DNA of 64,000 nt, taken from Ornithodoros turicata. Its lineage: Eukaryota > Arthropoda > Arachnida > Ixodida > Argasidae. A program made the position numbers and the translations under genes. Positions 62,030 through 64,000 of the stretch are shown here, piece by piece (within the stretch, counting starts at the first letter, position 1; every line of letters begins with the position of its first letter). The stretch spans positions 79,607,807 to 79,671,806 of the forward strand of contig NC_088204.1 of the NCBI RefSeq assembly GCF_037126465.1. Reading direction: 5' to 3'. The notes under the pieces were generated by a model, which worked only from the letters and a program-made list of their open reading frames with translations, was not told the DNA's origin and searched no databases.

Positions 62030-64000
62030 CTATGGAAAACCAAACAAACAATGCATAATGTAAAAACCCCCCCCGAGACTAGGGAACACGAAGGGACAGA
62101 CACAACACGAAGTCTCAAACACAGCTGAAAATTTTACTTCATAAATAAGAAATATATAGAGTGAACTCTCGTTATTATGACCATGGTTCCCGCGAATTTT
62201 GGTCATAATGCGGAATTGTCATATTAACGGGGGGGATTTGCAGAGGTTTCACTGCATTGTTCCTCAGGAGAATGGTCGTAAAGCGCGCATGTCAGATTAT
62301 CGGGGGTCATATTAACGAGAGTTCACAGTACAAACAGAAGGGAAGGAAACACCAGTTGAGAACAAAACAGGAGGTCATTTCGGGGGAACAAGCAGTCTGT
62401 TCAAGGCCGGACCGAGGATTACGGAAGGTTTGGAAGGTCCCTTCGTGTTCCCTAGTCTCGGGGTTTTGCATTATGCATCATCTTCACCAGCTTGCTATTT
62501 TTTCATTGTCAAACAAACAAATCTTAAACGGACCACGAAGAGATTCCCGAAAGATCTAGTCCTCGGCGGAGTCATATTGCGCTCAACGCGTGTGCAGTTT
62601 GCATAGAAAACAAGAAAAAAAAAAAAAAAAAAAAAAGGTGTCGAGTTGTCACCCCCCCCCCCCCCAAAAGTGGCCCGATCTCACTTGCGGCGTTTGCTCA
62701 CTCCAAGGTTGCCAGTCCACCAGTGGGGGAAGATCACTTGCTTTGGACGTCACATCTAGTTTCTCCGTCATGCCGGCAGTTGCCTTTTTTTACAGTGATT
62801 TTTCAGTAAATATTCATAATATAAAAATAAAAAATAAATAAATAAATATAAATAAAAATATAAAATATTCATAATAATTTGCTAATATGCAGCATAAATA
62901 GGGTTCTTCTCTTTCGGGTTAAATCCGACTTTTCACGATCGTTCCAAATCTAACAAATTTTCGAGAATTCGGGTAAAACCCAATATCTCACCGAAATCCT
63001 TGTAGTCCTTCAACTTGTCTCTCTCGGGAAAATGTCGGAAAAGTGAATCATAACTATCAGCATAGAGGGCTATTTGTGACAACCTATTTGTCCCCCTTTT
63101 ATGATCCCCTCCTGCAGGAGTCAAAGACGGGCTTTTGTGGAGCTTTATGAACGTTTACCAACTATCCCGCTATGTCCCTCTTTTCAGTAAATATCTCAGG
63201 TAGTTATCCATCGGTCGGTTCATACTCTGCGCAGTGAATGTATTAGCGGCCATGTATGCATTACATATGCTTACAGAGGTTTTCGGGATATAGTCATGCT
63301 TTGCTTTAAGGGGAAGAAGAAAACTACGGGGCATTTAAAACTACTGTTAAACGAATGATGTCACATGCTTTCAGGGTCATTGTGGAAAATGTTTTGTTTC
63401 AATGTGCAGCCAGTTATTTGTAATTTAATTTTGTGTCCAATTCAGTGTTGATGTTGGTGGCATTTCCTTGGGACAGGAACACAAAATACAAGTACGTAGA
63501 CGGGCCATCGTTACACCTGCTTGCTAGCATTTTAATGATTTGTTCATCGTTAATTTAATATAATAATATATAATATAATAATAAAATAATAATATTAATA
63601 TATAATAATCTTTTTGATTGATTGTAATTTTGATGCCGTGATATCACTGTGAATAACACCTGGATTCTGTTCTGCCAAGGAATCAAGCCAAGGATCTAGC
63701 CGTCTTCAAGAAACCTTATTTCGGTCGCACAGCATCATGACGTCTGCCAATATCGTCCCTAATCGTGGTCTGCCTCAGCTAATTCTCGTTGTTTACATCT
63801 ATCCTTCACATGCGATATATTCTATTGAATCGCGTGAATCCTGACGCGATTCAATGAAACTGTTGGAGGTTAGCACACCGTCGTGTTGTCTCCTCCTTGT
63901 CCTTGTTAAGTGTCTTTTCTTTTTTTTTAGTTTCGTGTTAGTGTCGTGAAGCAACTGCGGGTATGAGCGGCGTACAGATGTGTACAGATGGAGAGAGGGC
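62030..64000. other. Presumed MGMT intron and upstream DNA
   Basis: No earlier MGMT exon was found on the minus strand. It contains the MITE at 62159, poly-A (about 62612-62637), poly-C (62653-62665), AAATA-rich and TAATA-rich runs (62822-62875, 63555-63612), and otherwise nothing recognisable. Confidence 0.5.
62159..62329. mobile_element. Short pogo/Tigger-like MITE
   Basis: GTGAACTCTCGTTATTATGA on the left and TCATATTAACGAGAGTTCAC on the right are inverted, next to TA-like flanks. About 170 bases, non-coding. Confidence 0.75.

Noticed and set aside
62933..63124. Upstream MGMT exon on the minus strand
   Set aside because: The 63-residue frame lacks any N-terminal MGMT motif and suitable splice sites.

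Overview
This window is animal nuclear DNA with spliced genes (GT..AG introns), no operons and a very heavy transposon load. Three things point to a chelicerate arthropod, most likely a tick. A membrane-anchored chitinase-like (GH18) protein of the kind expanded in ticks is present. There are many tRNA-derived SINEs whose promoter boxes read as in arachnid SINEs. Interstitial blocks of the arthropod telomere unit (CCTAA/TTAGG) also occur. The species cannot be fixed from the window.

Layout. 1-150: a possible first coding exon of a minus-strand gene that runs off the left edge. 150-7830: gene-poor, with SINEs, simple repeats and a telomere-like block. 7833-8781: a complete two-exon gene for a small secreted Cys/Gly-rich peptide, with TATA box and poly(A) signal. 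8.8-12.6 kb: foldback and hAT elements. 12.6-37.0 kb, plus strand: a gene of at least 12 exons for a protein with one membrane-spanning segment, a short-exon acidic/glycosylated stalk and a C-terminal GH18-like domain whose catalytic motif is degenerate. Every join in my exon model is phase-compatible. The true first exon was not found. 37-40.9 kb: repeats and two doubtful exon-like ORFs. 40948-61644, plus strand: a complete 10-exon gene for a divergent protein phosphatase 1 (PP1) catalytic subunit of 320 residues, with all metal-binding motifs intact, an NRF-1-type promoter site and a poly(A) signal. 61767-62029, minus strand: the last exon of O6-methylguanine-DNA methyltransferase, tail-to-tail with the PP1 gene; its 5' exons were not found. 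62.03-64 kb: its presumed intron and beyond, AT-rich repeats.

Mobile DNA dominates. The main family (called A here) is a roughly 245-bp nearly perfect palindrome with ends CACTCTTAAAAATGAACTTC and TA target duplications. About 19-20 copies lie here, most between 28.7 and 39.6 kb, nested in other elements, butted end to end, recombined between subtypes and caught in a tandem duplication. One GH18-gene intron (33459-34076) is made almost wholly of three of them. Other families: B (CACTCTAAGAAAAAA ends), C (CAGGGTGTCCCAGAAAACG ends), D, E, pogo/Tigger-like deletion derivatives, a hAT element with a clear 8-bp duplication, and two large palindromes whose arms carry a hammerhead-ribozyme-like core. 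No complete transposase or reverse transcriptase gene was seen.

The genes do not form a pathway: they are independent transcription units (secreted peptide, membrane chitinase-like protein, phosphatase, DNA repair enzyme) separated and interrupted by repeats.
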